Source of the DNA: JAJKIV01 sp036274195
GTDB lineage: Bacteria; Gemmatimonadota; Gemmatimonadetes; Gemmatimonadales; Gemmatimonadaceae
NCBI GenBank assembly: GCA_036274195.1
Contig: DASUGD010000326.1
Location: forward strand, 35,232 to 99,231
Length of the DNA: 64,000 nucleotides
Direction of reading: 5' to 3'
Positions 36,119-44,776 of this stretch are shown here, one piece after another; the first letter of the stretch is position 1; the number at the start of each line of letters is the position of its first letter. Made by a program: the position numbers and the translations under genes. Under the pieces are notes generated by a model that made no database searches, was not told where the DNA came from, and saw only the letters and a list, made by a program, of their open reading frames with translations.

Positions 36119-36397
36119 ATGTTCAGAAGGATTACCGTGGACAGGAATGCGCGCCGTCCGTTGGGACTCGTTGTACTCGGCGTCACTGCATTAGCAGGCC
36201 TTTTCTATAGTGTCTCGGGCTACGCGATGGCTGGTTCCTACACCAGCTCCAATCCCGAGCAACTCGGTCACTGGCAGCGCGTGGCGGCTGTGTATCTAGC
36301 GTGCGCTGGCATCTCGGCGCTGATTGTCCTCGGTGCCATGGTCACTCTCTTCCGACGCGGCCGCCACCCACGACGCTCTGATCCGCCAACCGCATAA
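36119..36397 (+). CDS. Small two-helix membrane protein in a cassette
   Basis: 92 residues from ATG 36119, 13 bases after the attC-like right core. Two hydrophobic stretches (LGLVVLGVTALAGLFYSVSG and VAAVYLACAGISALIVLGAM, about 17-36 and 56-75) are flanked by Arg-rich ends, so an inner-membrane hairpin with both termini inside is likely. No Shine-Dalgarno sequence is evident. No relatives recognised. Small membrane proteins are common cassette cargo. Confidence 0.6.
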   Translation: MFRRITVDRNARRPLGLVVLGVTALAGLFYSVSGYAMAGSYTSSNPEQLGHWQRVAAVYLACAGISALIVLGAMVTLFRRGRHPRRSDPPTA

Positions 36398-36461
36398 CTG
36401 TTGTTCAACCCGACGAGCGCTCGGAGCATCCGGGAGCTGACGCTCGACGGATGCGCTTACG
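36392..36461 (+). repeat. Last, degenerate attC-like site of the array
   Basis: It starts with GCATAAC overlapping the stop of the small membrane protein. A stem AGCATCCG...CGGATGCGCT is present, but the right core is poor (GCTTACG). It may be the eroded edge of the array, next to the chromosomal tannase gene. Confidence 0.4.
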
Positions 36462-36523
36462 ATCTCCCCCCGAGCCCTCGCGCGCGCTACTCTCTCCCCC
36501 ACCCGCGCACCGTGGCCTCGACA

Positions 36524-38077
36524 ATGATCCAGCGACTCGCCTTTTCCGCCGCTCTGCTCACCGCTATCGCGAGCACCGCGCCCGCCCAGCGCACCGCCGC
36601 CGCCAACTGCGCGGCCGTGCGGCAGCAGCAGCTCCCTGATGTGAAGATCACCGAAGCCGTCGCCGTCGCCGCCACGCGCGACACCACGACGCCCGTGCAC
36701 GTCGCGCACTGCCGCGTCGCCGGCACCATCGGCAAGGAGACCCACTTCGTCGCCCTCCTCCCCGACGCCTGGAATGGGAAGTTCTTCATGGGCGGCGGCG
36801 GTGGCTACGTCGGCTCGGTGGACAACGCCGCGATCGGCAGTGTGGACGAGGGCTACGCGAGCGTCGGCACCGACACGGGCCACGAGGGCTCACCGATCGA
36901 TGCGAAATGGGCGCTTGGGCACCCCGACCGCGTCGAGAACTTCGGCCACCTCGCCGTGCACCGCACGGCGGAAACGGCGAAGGCGCTCGTGAAGGCGTAC
37001 TACGGCAAGAACCCCGAGCGCTCCTACTTCCTCGGCTGCTCGAACGGCGGACGCCAGGCGCTCATGGAAGCGCAGCGCTATCCGGCGGACTTCGACGGCA
37101 TCGTCGCGGCCGCGCCCGCACTCGACTTCACGAACTTCGCGACGTCGTTCATCCGGAACGCGCAGGCGGCGTTTCCGAATCCGCGCGCCACCGAGGGGCC
37201 GGCGGTGCCGACGGAGGTGCTCGCGTTCGTCGAGCGACGCGTCCTGCAGGCCTGCGACGCGCTCGACGGCGTGAAGGACGGCACCCTCGAGGATCCGCGC
37301 GACTGCCACTTCAAGCTGTCGAGCATCGCCGCGTGTCCGGCCGACAAGCCGGGCGCCGACTGCCTGACGAAGGCGCAGCGCACGGTGCTCGACCGCATCT
37401 ATGCGCCCATCTCGGACGCGCGCGGCGAGGTCTATCCGGGACAGCCGTTCGGCGGCGAGGGGCACGGCGAGGGCTGGCCCGCATGGATCACCGGCGTCGG
37501 GCCGCACGAGCTCATCCCCGGCACGGGCATCGTGCCAAGCCTGCAGTTCGCGTTCGGGACGGAGTTCTACAAGTACTTCGTCTTCGGCGACAGCACGTGG
37601 GACTACTCGAAGTACGATCTCAGGAACTGGCGGCGCGACACGCAGAAGATCGCGACTATCCTCAACACCACCGATCCCGAAATGAAGGCGTTCAAGGCTC
37701 GCGGCGGGAAGCTCATCATCTATCACGGCTGGTCGGACCCGGCGCTCAACGCCAGGCAGACGATCGGCTACTACGATCAGGTGCTGAAGCACGACGCGAG
37801 CGCGCGCGATCACGCACGGCTCTTCCTGGTGCCGGGGATGTTCCACTGCGGCGGCGGGACTGGACCTAACGAGGCCGACTGGCGCGGCGCGATCGCGGAT
37901 TGGGTGGAGCACGGACACGCGCCCGACCGCGTGATCGCTCGCGAGCGCGGCGCGAAGGGCTCGGCCGACAAGACGCATCCGCTCTGTGCGTACCCGGCGC
38001 GCGCGATCTACGACGGCAAAGGCAAGACCGACGACGCATCGAGCTACTCGTGCAAGGCACCCTCCTCGAGGCCATGA
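36524..38077 (+). CDS. Secreted tannase/feruloyl esterase family hydrolase
   Basis: 517 residues from ATG 36524, which gives the Sec signal MIQRLAFSAALLTAIASTAPAQ; the longer frame upstream runs through the attC-like site. It has the CS-D-HC arrangement of the family: the nucleophile in FLGCSNGGRQALM, Asp in IIYHGWSDPALN, and His in GMFHCGGG, with the Cys next to Ser and the Cys next to His expected to form the family's disulfide. A lid domain with Cys pairs (CDALDG, DCHFKLSSIAACPAD) lies between. It cleaves ester bonds of hydroxycinnamate- or gallate-type compounds; the precise substrate is unknown. Overlaps the next gene by 4 bases. Confidence 0.9.
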   Translation: MIQRLAFSAALLTAIASTAPAQRTAAANCAAVRQQQLPDVKITEAVAVAATRDTTTPVHVAHCRVAGTIGKETHFVALLPDAWNGKFFMGGGGGYVGSVDNAAIGSVDEGYASVGTDTGHEGSPIDAKWALGHPDRVENFGHLAVHRTAETAKALVKAYYGKNPERSYFLGCSNGGRQALMEAQRYPADFDGIVAAAPALDFTNFATSFIRNAQAAFPNPRATEGPAVPTEVLAFVERRVLQACDALDGVKDGTLEDPRDCHFKLSSIAACPADKPGADCLTKAQRTVLDRIYAPISDARGEVYPGQPFGGEGHGEGWPAWITGVGPHELIPGTGIVPSLQFAFGTEFYKYFVFGDSTWDYSKYDLRNWRRDTQKIATILNTTDPEMKAFKARGGKLIIYHGWSDPALNARQTIGYYDQVLKHDASARDHARLFLVPGMFHCGGGTGPNEADWRGAIADWVEHGHAPDRVIARERGAKGSADKTHPLCAYPARAIYDGKGKTDDASSYSCKAPSSRP

Positions 38078-39243
38078 TGCGATTCTCTCGCAGCGCGGTT
38101 CTCATCGCGCTCGCGCCGCTCGCGACGGCGACCTTCACTGTCAGCGCGCAGGCGCAAAAGGCGGACGCCGCGTTCGATCGTGCCGCGCTCGAGTCGTACA
38201 TCCGCGGCGAGATGACGAAGCGACGCATCCCCGGACTCCAGGTCGCCGTCGTGCGCCACGGCAGGGTCGCGTATCACGGCGAGTTCGGGATTGCGAACGT
38301 GCAGGACTCCGTGCCCGTCACGCGGCAAACGACCTTCACCATCAACTCGATGACGAAGGCGTTCACGGGCGTCGCGATCATGCAGCTTGTCGACGCCGGC
38401 AAGATCGACCTCGCCGCCCCGGTCTCGCGCTACGTCGACAGTCTCCCGGAGTCGTGGCGCGCCGTCACGATTCGTCAGCTCCTGACACACGTGTCAGGAC
38501 TGCCCGACATCATGAACCCGAACACCGGCGCGATGCCTGGCGACAACGAGACGACCGCTTGGGCCGCCGTGCAGACGATGCCGCTCCAGGCCGCACCCGG
38601 CGTCCAATTCAGCTACAACCAGACGAACTACCTCCTGCTCGGGAAGATCATCCACTCGCTGAGCGGAAAGCCGTTCCCGGACTTCATTGCCGAGCGACAG
38701 TTTCGCATCGTGGGGATGCAACGCACGGCGGCCGCCGGGTTCGGCGACTCGCACGACGTGATCACGCACGGCGCCCGTGGCTACACGTTCTTCCGAATCG
38801 AAGGGGAGGGGCTTCGCACGAGCGACACGCTCGCCAACGTCTTCGAGACGTTTCCGCCGTCGCTCCGCACCGCGGCCGGCATGAGCTCGACCGCGGAGGA
38901 GATGGCGAAGTGGATCATCGCGCTCCAGCAAGGGAAGCTGCTCGCGAGCCCGGCCAGCCTCACCACGCTCTGGACGCCAGGGAAGCTGAACGATGGCAAG
39001 ATCGCCAGCTTCGGCGGCCTGACGAACGGTTACGCGTTAGGCTGGCCGACGGTCGAGCGGTCCTCGCACCGCGCCATCGCGGCGCTCGGCGGCGCGCGTT
39101 CGGCGCTCTTCATCTATCCCGACGACGACCTCGCTGTTGTCGTGCTCACGAACCTCCAGGGCTCGCAGCCCGAGCGCATGCTCGACCCGATCGCGAGCTT
39201 CTTCGTTCCCGACATCAAGAGCGTCGTCGCCAAGACGCCGTGA
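38074..39243 (+). CDS. Secreted serine hydrolase of the class C beta-lactamase-like family
   Basis: 389 residues with a Sec signal ending near VSAQAQ. The catalytic S-x-x-K is in INSMTKAFTG (about residue 90). The second motif is FSYNQTNYLLLG, where the usual Tyr-x-Asn is followed by the YNQTNY form seen in many esterase-like members. The C-terminal domain has GYALGW, then a Gly-Gly loop (ALGGARSALF) in the place of the third motif. Likely an esterase or peptidase on small molecules rather than a true beta-lactamase. Coupled to the tannase gene (ATGA overlap), so both may act on one plant-derived ester. Confidence 0.88.
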   Translation: MMRFSRSAVLIALAPLATATFTVSAQAQKADAAFDRAALESYIRGEMTKRRIPGLQVAVVRHGRVAYHGEFGIANVQDSVPVTRQTTFTINSMTKAFTGVAIMQLVDAGKIDLAAPVSRYVDSLPESWRAVTIRQLLTHVSGLPDIMNPNTGAMPGDNETTAWAAVQTMPLQAAPGVQFSYNQTNYLLLGKIIHSLSGKPFPDFIAERQFRIVGMQRTAAAGFGDSHDVITHGARGYTFFRIEGEGLRTSDTLANVFETFPPSLRTAAGMSSTAEEMAKWIIALQQGKLLASPASLTTLWTPGKLNDGKIASFGGLTNGYALGWPTVERSSHRAIAALGGARSALFIYPDDDLAVVVLTNLQGSQPERMLDPIASFFVPDIKSVVAKTP

Positions 39244-39511
39244 TCCCACTCGTTAGGTCTATGCCGATACGTGCCGGATCGGTAGATCAGGGAAACGTTG
39301 AGATCGGCGTGGTGTTCGGCGGCGAATGGCGCCGGATCGGTCAAAATGTCCGTCGTACCCTCCGAATGGCCTACTGGCTCTTCGCCATCCGCGCCCGTAG
39401 CTTCTGCTCTCGGTTTTGAACCCCAAGTTTCTCGCGACGCATCGTGTCCTTCCGACGATCGCAGAGCCGCATTCCCGGAGTAGAACTCAGAGGTCAACCC
39501 AAGGAGGAAAG

Positions 39512-39814
39512 ATGAGGCGACTACTTGCTCTTGGCGCTTCCTTTGCGCTGCTCGCAGCAGGACCAGGCGGTGCGTTCGCGGGCGAGGTGAAAGGCCCTCC
39601 GGGTACTCTGAACAATACGAATGAGACGGGCGCTCTCGATCATGCGAACTCGGCCTGCGCCGCCAGCGGGCTGAATGACTTCGACCTCAGCGATCCAATA
39701 GGACAGACCGTGAGCCAGGTTCAGACAGCGGCCGACTCCTGGAAGTTCTACGGGCTTCCGAAGGGCGCCCCGGGCAAGCTCGGACTCTGCAGGGGCGGAA
39801 CGGGGGAGCGCTAG
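39512..39814 (+). CDS. Small secreted protein with a strong ribosome binding site
   Basis: 100 residues, preceded by AAGGAGGAAAG, the best Shine-Dalgarno sequence in the window. A signal peptide (MRRLLALGASFALLAAG, cut near AFAG) is followed by a mature chain of about 75 residues with two Cys (SACAASG and GLCRGG), suggesting a disulfide, and a NNTNETGALDHANS segment. A clear terminator follows 30 bases after the stop, so it is a single-gene unit. Function unknown; strong translation signals suggest an abundant surface or extracellular product. Confidence 0.75.
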   Translation: MRRLLALGASFALLAAGPGGAFAGEVKGPPGTLNNTNETGALDHANSACAASGLNDFDLSDPIGQTVSQVQTAADSWKFYGLPKGAPGKLGLCRGGTGER

Positions 39815-39844
39815 TAATACCGCTTGATACGAGGACGCACCTCG

Positions 39845-39872
39845 GTTGGCCCCACGTTTCGGTGGGGCCAAC
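39845..39872. terminator. Terminator after the small secreted protein gene
   Basis: An 11-bp perfect stem GTTGGCCCCAC (39845-39855) with its complement (39862-39872) and a GTTTCG loop, followed by TCTCGTTT. It lies between convergent genes and can also serve the ADOP gene ending at 39908. Confidence 0.85.
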
Positions 39873-39907
39873 TCTCGTTTCAGGCTGCGCTCGGGAGCGT
39901 GGGAGTG

Positions 39908-42349
39908 TCATTGATACCGCAGCGCTTCCATTGGTTCGAGTCTCGTACTCCGCCAGGCTGGCAGGAAACACGCAAGCCCGGCCACCCCGGAAAGGACGAT
40001 GGCCACACCGGCGATCGTCAGCGGATCGCGCACGCCGACGCCGTAGAGCATTGACGACAGCACGCCAGACGTTGCAAACGTCGCGGCAAATCCGATCGCG
40101 AGCCCGGCCACCGTCAGCCGCATCCCACCCAGGAACACCAACAGGCGCAGGTTGCCGGCGCTGCCACCTAACGCGGCGCGAATGCCCAGTTCGCGCGTCC
40201 GCTGCGCCGTCGTGTACGCAATCACACCATAGATCCCGAGGGTCGCCAGCAGCAGCGCGATGGCTGCAAATACCGTGAAGAGGATGCTCATGACGCGGTT
40301 GCCGCGCATGGACTCATCCACGACCTGTTGGAGCGTTCTGACATCGCTCAGCGCCTGATCTTTGTTGACGCGATCGACGGCCGCACGAAGGGCCTTCTGC
40401 AGTGACTGCGGGGGCACGGCGGCCCGAACGATGAGATCGACATTGTACGTCGGGCTCTGCTCGTTGGAGACGTACAGGCCGGCGCTGACCTCATCGCCGA
40501 GCCCGGTGATCTTCTCACCGGCGATGACCCCAACGATTTCCCAGGCGATCTCCGCGCCGAACTCCGTCCGGCCCGGTACGAGCTCTGGTACGAGGATGCG
40601 TTTCCCAATCGGGTCGTCATTGCTGAATTCCCGCTTGGCCAGCGTCTCATTGATCACTGCGACGCGCGGTGTGCCCAGCCTGTCGTTGTCGCTCAAGACG
40701 CGTCCGGCAAGCCGCTTGATGCCTAACGCTTCGAAGTAGGACGGACTGACGATCTTGAAGAACGCCGGCGACCGATAGCCCCGATCCACCTGCCCGCGGC
40801 CGGCGATCGAGTAAGGCACGCCGTAGCCCCAACCCCGCAGCGGCAATACCGAGGTCATGGCCGTTTCGTGAACACCCGGCACGGCGTCCACCGCGGCACG
40901 GATCGAGGCCAGATACGTGTTCAGTTCGACGCGATCGGCGTGCTGGTTTTGAGTAATCGGCAAGCCTGCGGTCAGGACATTCGCCGCAACGAATCCGGGA
41001 TCCACCCCGAGCAGCTTGAAGAAGCTGCGCATCAATTGTCCCGATCCGACCAGCAGCACGAAAGCGAGCGCGATTTCAGCGACGACGAGAACGCCGCGTG
41101 TCCGTCGAGCCCGGCTGCCTAACGTCGTGGCGTGGCCGCCCTGCTTCAGCACCCCCACCAGCGTCGGATTCATGGACCGCAGGGCTGGCAACATGCCGAA
41201 CAACACGCCCGTTCCTAACGCCACGATCAATGTGAACAGCAGGGCGGTCGTATCCATTCCGATGTCCACCGCGGGAGGTAGCGCGGAAGGAGGAATCAAC
41301 GACGCGATCCACTTCATGATGAGGTAAGCGACGCCGACGCCCGCGGCGCCACCGCACAGAGAGAGCACGACGTGCTCGATCAGACACTGTTGTGCCAGAC
41401 GCCAACGACCCGCGCCGAGCGCGGCACGCACCGCCGTCTCGCGTTCGCGCGCAATGCTGCGTGCAAGCGCAAGATTCGCCAGGTTGGCGCAGCCGATCAG
41501 CAGCACCAGACCCGTGCCGGCCCACAGGACGGTGACGGCGGTGCGCAAATCCGGACTGATGAGTACGTGGGAAAGGCGGTCGACGGCGACACTCCGGCCC
41601 TTGTTCGAGTCCATATGAGCGTCAGCCAGGCGCCGACCGATGACGTCCATCTCGGCCCGTGCTCGCTCGAGTGTCACGCCCGGTTTGAGCTTGGCGGTCG
41701 CGCCGAGCCAACGGAAATCACGCCTCGACTCCGAAGGCTGAAAGGCAAGGGGCGTCCAAAGCCGGGTCGAGGCGCGATCGAAGGGCCCGCCCTTAGGAAG
41801 GACGCCGACCACGGTGTAGAGCTTCCCGTCAAGCCGAATGTTCCGTCCAAGAATCGAGGAATCGGCGCCGAACCGGCTCTCCCAGAGCGTGTGGCTCAAC
41901 AGCACCACGTGATCCTTGCCGAGTTGGTCCTCGTCCGGCAGAAACGTGCGGCCTAACGCCGGCTTCACTCCGAAGATGTCGAAGTAATGCGCCGACGCAC
42001 GGGCAGCCTGGATCAGCACGGGCTCGGTGCCACCAGTCAACGTTGCACGCCAACCAGCTTCCGCGGCCATGTACTCAAAGACCGTGTTGTGCTTCGTCCA
42101 GTCGAGATAATTCAGAGTGGAGACGCCGGTGCGTCCGCCGCTCGGCAGCTTTTCTAGCACCCGGACGATGCGATCCGGGTCGGGATACGGCAGCGGGCGG
42201 AGCAACAGGCCATTCACCAGGCTGAACATCGCGGTATTCGCGCCGATCGTGAGCGCGATGGTGGCAATCGCGACACCGGCGAAGCCCCGGCTGGTGCGAA
42301 GCTGCCGAATCGCATACCGAAAGTCGTTGTGGAACATTGGAACGCTCAC
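39908..42349 (-). CDS. ABC transporter permease, FtsX/MacB-like (ADOP type), second member
   Basis: 813 residues. A short N-terminus FRYAIRQLRTSRGFAGVAI leads into the first membrane helix (IALTIGANTAMFSLVNG, about 28-48), then a MacB core, an FtsX block with ARERETAVRAALGAGRWRL, a second core and a final FtsX block with TRELGIRAALGGSAGN. It is the same duplicated layout as the 0.3-2.8 kb gene but a separate branch. No ATPase nearby. The start may be the internal ATG (MFHNDF) 12 bases in. Four CCTAACG motifs encode its ALG or TLG residues. Confidence 0.9.
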   Translation of the reverse strand: MSVPMFHNDFRYAIRQLRTSRGFAGVAIATIALTIGANTAMFSLVNGLLLRPLPYPDPDRIVRVLEKLPSGGRTGVSTLNYLDWTKHNTVFEYMAAEAGWRATLTGGTEPVLIQAARASAHYFDIFGVKPALGRTFLPDEDQLGKDHVVLLSHTLWESRFGADSSILGRNIRLDGKLYTVVGVLPKGGPFDRASTRLWTPLAFQPSESRRDFRWLGATAKLKPGVTLERARAEMDVIGRRLADAHMDSNKGRSVAVDRLSHVLISPDLRTAVTVLWAGTGLVLLIGCANLANLALARSIARERETAVRAALGAGRWRLAQQCLIEHVVLSLCGGAAGVGVAYLIMKWIASLIPPSALPPAVDIGMDTTALLFTLIVALGTGVLFGMLPALRSMNPTLVGVLKQGGHATTLGSRARRTRGVLVVAEIALAFVLLVGSGQLMRSFFKLLGVDPGFVAANVLTAGLPITQNQHADRVELNTYLASIRAAVDAVPGVHETAMTSVLPLRGWGYGVPYSIAGRGQVDRGYRSPAFFKIVSPSYFEALGIKRLAGRVLSDNDRLGTPRVAVINETLAKREFSNDDPIGKRILVPELVPGRTEFGAEIAWEIVGVIAGEKITGLGDEVSAGLYVSNEQSPTYNVDLIVRAAVPPQSLQKALRAAVDRVNKDQALSDVRTLQQVVDESMRGNRVMSILFTVFAAIALLLATLGIYGVIAYTTAQRTRELGIRAALGGSAGNLRLLVFLGGMRLTVAGLAIGFAATFATSGVLSSMLYGVGVRDPLTIAGVAIVLSGVAGLACFLPAWRSTRLEPMEALRYQ

Positions 42350-42407
42350 CCATCCTTACGCGGTCCTTAAACGTCCATCCGTCCCCGTAGAATGTGAAGG
42401 AGTCGCG

Positions 42408-43940
42408 ATGCCCACGCGTACGTCAGCTGCACACACCTTCATGATTGCTGCGCTGCCTGTCGTCCTGCTCGCGCCGCTGCGCGCGACGGCTCAGAAACCC
42501 GCGCCGCGCAGTACCTCGTCCGCTGCGGGCGCACCGCCAGGCCTCGCGGCCATCCGCGAGGCGGACCTGCGTCGCGACATGGAGGCGCTCGCGAGCGACG
42601 CGATGCGTGGCCGAGAGGCGGGTACGCTCGACGAGTTGCGGGCGTCGGCGTGGCTCGCAGAGAGAGCGCGGGCGGTGGGACTCGAGCCGGCCGGCGACGA
42701 CGGGACGTACTTCCAATTCTGGCCGATGAGCCGTGCCGTCACGTCGCCCGCGAGCCGCGCCAGCTACGACGGCACGCGCCTCGACCTGGACTCCGAAGCG
42801 GTGGTGACGACGCCGGTGGACGCGACGATCGATGCACCGGTCCTCACCGTCGCGACGGGCGCAACGCCGGACTCCTCGGCTGCACGAGGCAAGGTGCTCG
42901 TCACCACGCTGCGCGCGCCTTCCGACCTGGCTGGCCGCACCAAGCGGAACGACACTTTCATCTACACGCTCCTCGGCGTGTTCGAGGAACAGCGGCGTCT
43001 CTCGAAGCTCGAGCCCGCGGCAATCGTCGTGGTCTGTGATTCCATCGCCGACGCAGGCTTCGAGTTTCCGAACACCTGGTGGCATCGCGGCGAGTACGGG
43101 ATCGACTCGACCGGCGCTGGCTCGCGCGCGCCGAGCGAAGGGCCGCCGGTCATTCTCGTTAGACGTGCGCCCGGGCAGCGGATCGCGAGCGCGTCGCGCT
43201 TCACGGCGACGCTCATCGCCGACCGCTTCATGCAGCCGAGCGTGAACGTCATCGGCCGGATTCGCGGTACGGACCCGAAGCTGCGTGACGAGTACGTGCT
43301 CTTCAGCGGTCATCAGGATCACGATGGCGTGCGCTTCCCGATCAACGGCGACTCGATCTGGAACGGCGCCGACGATAACGCGTCCACCAGCGTGGCACTG
43401 CTCGCGATCGCGCGCGCCTGGAAGCAGCACCCCGGCCGCCGCTCCGCACTCTTCGTCTGGCACGGCGCGGAAGAGCGTGGGCTGCTCGGCTCGAGGTACC
43501 ATGCGGCGCATCCGGTGGTGCCCATCACGTCGATCGTCGGCGTGCTGAACGGCGACATGATCGGCCGCAACAACCCCGACACGGCGTCGCTCCTCGGGTC
43601 GCAGCCGCCACACCGCAACTCGGCGGCGCTCGTCAGGATGGCGATCGACGCGAACGCGCGCGTGTCACACTTCGCGATCGACTCCATCTGGGACCGCCCG
43701 GCCCACCCGGAGGGCTTCTACTTCCGCAGCGATCACGTGCCGTACGCGGCGCGCAACGTCCCGTCGCTCTTCTTCACGACGGTGCTGCACGACATCTACC
43801 ACACGCCGTTCGACGAGCCCTCGCGGATCGAGTACCCGAAGCTCACGCGGATGGCGAAGTGGATGTACGCGACGGGGTGGGCGGTGTCCCAGACGCGCGA
43901 ACGGCCGGCGATCGATCCGGGGTACAAGTTCCCGCGTTGA
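42408..43940 (+). CDS. Secreted M28-family aminopeptidase-like protein
   Basis: 510 residues from ATG 42408 with GAAGGAG upstream; the longer open frame is antisense to the ADOP gene. Sec signal to about residue 28 (RATAQ). Zinc-site motifs: LFSGHQDHDG (His, Asp), GADDNASTSVALL (bridging Asp), WHGAEERGLLGSRY (Glu-Glu), VGVLNGDMIGRNNP (Asp) and TVLHDIYHTPFDE (His). A PA-like insert lies at about 130-260. Likely removes N-terminal residues from peptides or acts on cyclic or aminoacyl substrates outside the cytoplasm. Confidence 0.9.
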   Translation: MPTRTSAAHTFMIAALPVVLLAPLRATAQKPAPRSTSSAAGAPPGLAAIREADLRRDMEALASDAMRGREAGTLDELRASAWLAERARAVGLEPAGDDGTYFQFWPMSRAVTSPASRASYDGTRLDLDSEAVVTTPVDATIDAPVLTVATGATPDSSAARGKVLVTTLRAPSDLAGRTKRNDTFIYTLLGVFEEQRRLSKLEPAAIVVVCDSIADAGFEFPNTWWHRGEYGIDSTGAGSRAPSEGPPVILVRRAPGQRIASASRFTATLIADRFMQPSVNVIGRIRGTDPKLRDEYVLFSGHQDHDGVRFPINGDSIWNGADDNASTSVALLAIARAWKQHPGRRSALFVWHGAEERGLLGSRYHAAHPVVPITSIVGVLNGDMIGRNNPDTASLLGSQPPHRNSAALVRMAIDANARVSHFAIDSIWDRPAHPEGFYFRSDHVPYAARNVPSLFFTTVLHDIYHTPFDEPSRIEYPKLTRMAKWMYATGWAVSQTRERPAIDPGYKFPR

Positions 43941-43997
43941 ATCGGGTGGGTTACGGCTCTAGAATGGTGGAACTGCCAGGCCCCAGGAGGAATCGCC

Positions 43998-44753
43998 GTG
44001 GCCACGATCGCAGTACCTGCGGGAGCGCGCCAGAACGCTGAGCGCAAGTTTTACACGCGCATGGTCCTTGTTCTCGTCGCACTCGTTTTCCTCGGCTTCG
44101 CACCGAGCTTCTACCTGCGCGGGATCGTCCCGCCCTATCCGAGGCCGAACCCGTCGCTTCCGTGGTGGGTCGTTATGCACGGATGCCTTTTCACGGTCTG
44201 GATGGGCATCCTAGTTGCCCAGACTCAGCTGATCGCGGGGAGTCACCACAAGGTCCACATGATGCTCGGCAAAGCATCCATGATCTTCGCGATCCTCCTG
44301 ATCCCTGTGATGTACGTGACCGCGGTGTGGGAAGTCGCACGCGCCAATCAGCCGCCGATGACTGATCCGCTCACGTGGACGATTGTTCCGCTGTCGGTGA
44401 TCGTCCCGTTCGCGATCCTCGTCTTTCTTGGCTGGAAAAACCGAGCACGCGCGCAGTGGCACAAACGGCTGCTACTTTCGGCCGCGATCCTGTTGATGAT
44501 GGGCCCGGCTATCGGGCGCCTTCCGCTGGCGCCGCCGACGCGGCTCGGGATCTCCATCCTCCTGCTCCTCGGGCTGGCGCTCTTCATTCCGCTGTTCATC
44601 TGGGATAAGCGCCGCGACGGCCATGTTCACCCGGCGACGTGGATCGGGTTCAGCCTTTCCGTGATTACCGTCTCCATTCCGCTGTTGGTTTTCTGGGCCG
44701 GCGTGAATTGGGCAGCGATCGCCGCGAAGCTTCCGGGCGTCGCTCCTTCGTGA
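43998..44753 (+). CDS. Polytopic membrane protein of unknown function
   Basis: 251 residues from GTG 43998, with AGGAGG 8 bases upstream. About seven hydrophobic helices (first MVLVLVALVFLGFAPSF at 22-38; last VITVSIPLLVFWAGV near 220-235). His residues sit near the helix ends (VVMHGCLFTVWMGIL, GSHHKVHMMLGKA, QWHKRLLL), a pattern seen in small haem-binding or DUF2306-like membrane proteins; the assignment is not certain. It lies 57 bases after the M28 gene in the same direction. Confidence 0.75.
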   Translation: MATIAVPAGARQNAERKFYTRMVLVLVALVFLGFAPSFYLRGIVPPYPRPNPSLPWWVVMHGCLFTVWMGILVAQTQLIAGSHHKVHMMLGKASMIFAILLIPVMYVTAVWEVARANQPPMTDPLTWTIVPLSVIVPFAILVFLGWKNRARAQWHKRLLLSAAILLMMGPAIGRLPLAPPTRLGISILLLLGLALFIPLFIWDKRRDGHVHPATWIGFSLSVITVSIPLLVFWAGVNWAAIAAKLPGVAPS

Positions 44754-44776
44754 GCCGTCACGCGAAGCTTCCTGTG

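Noticed and set aside
38074..39243. True beta-lactamase function for the serine hydrolases
   Set aside because: Motif spacing and the YNQTNY form fit the broad esterase/peptidase branch; sequence alone does not support antibiotic resistance.
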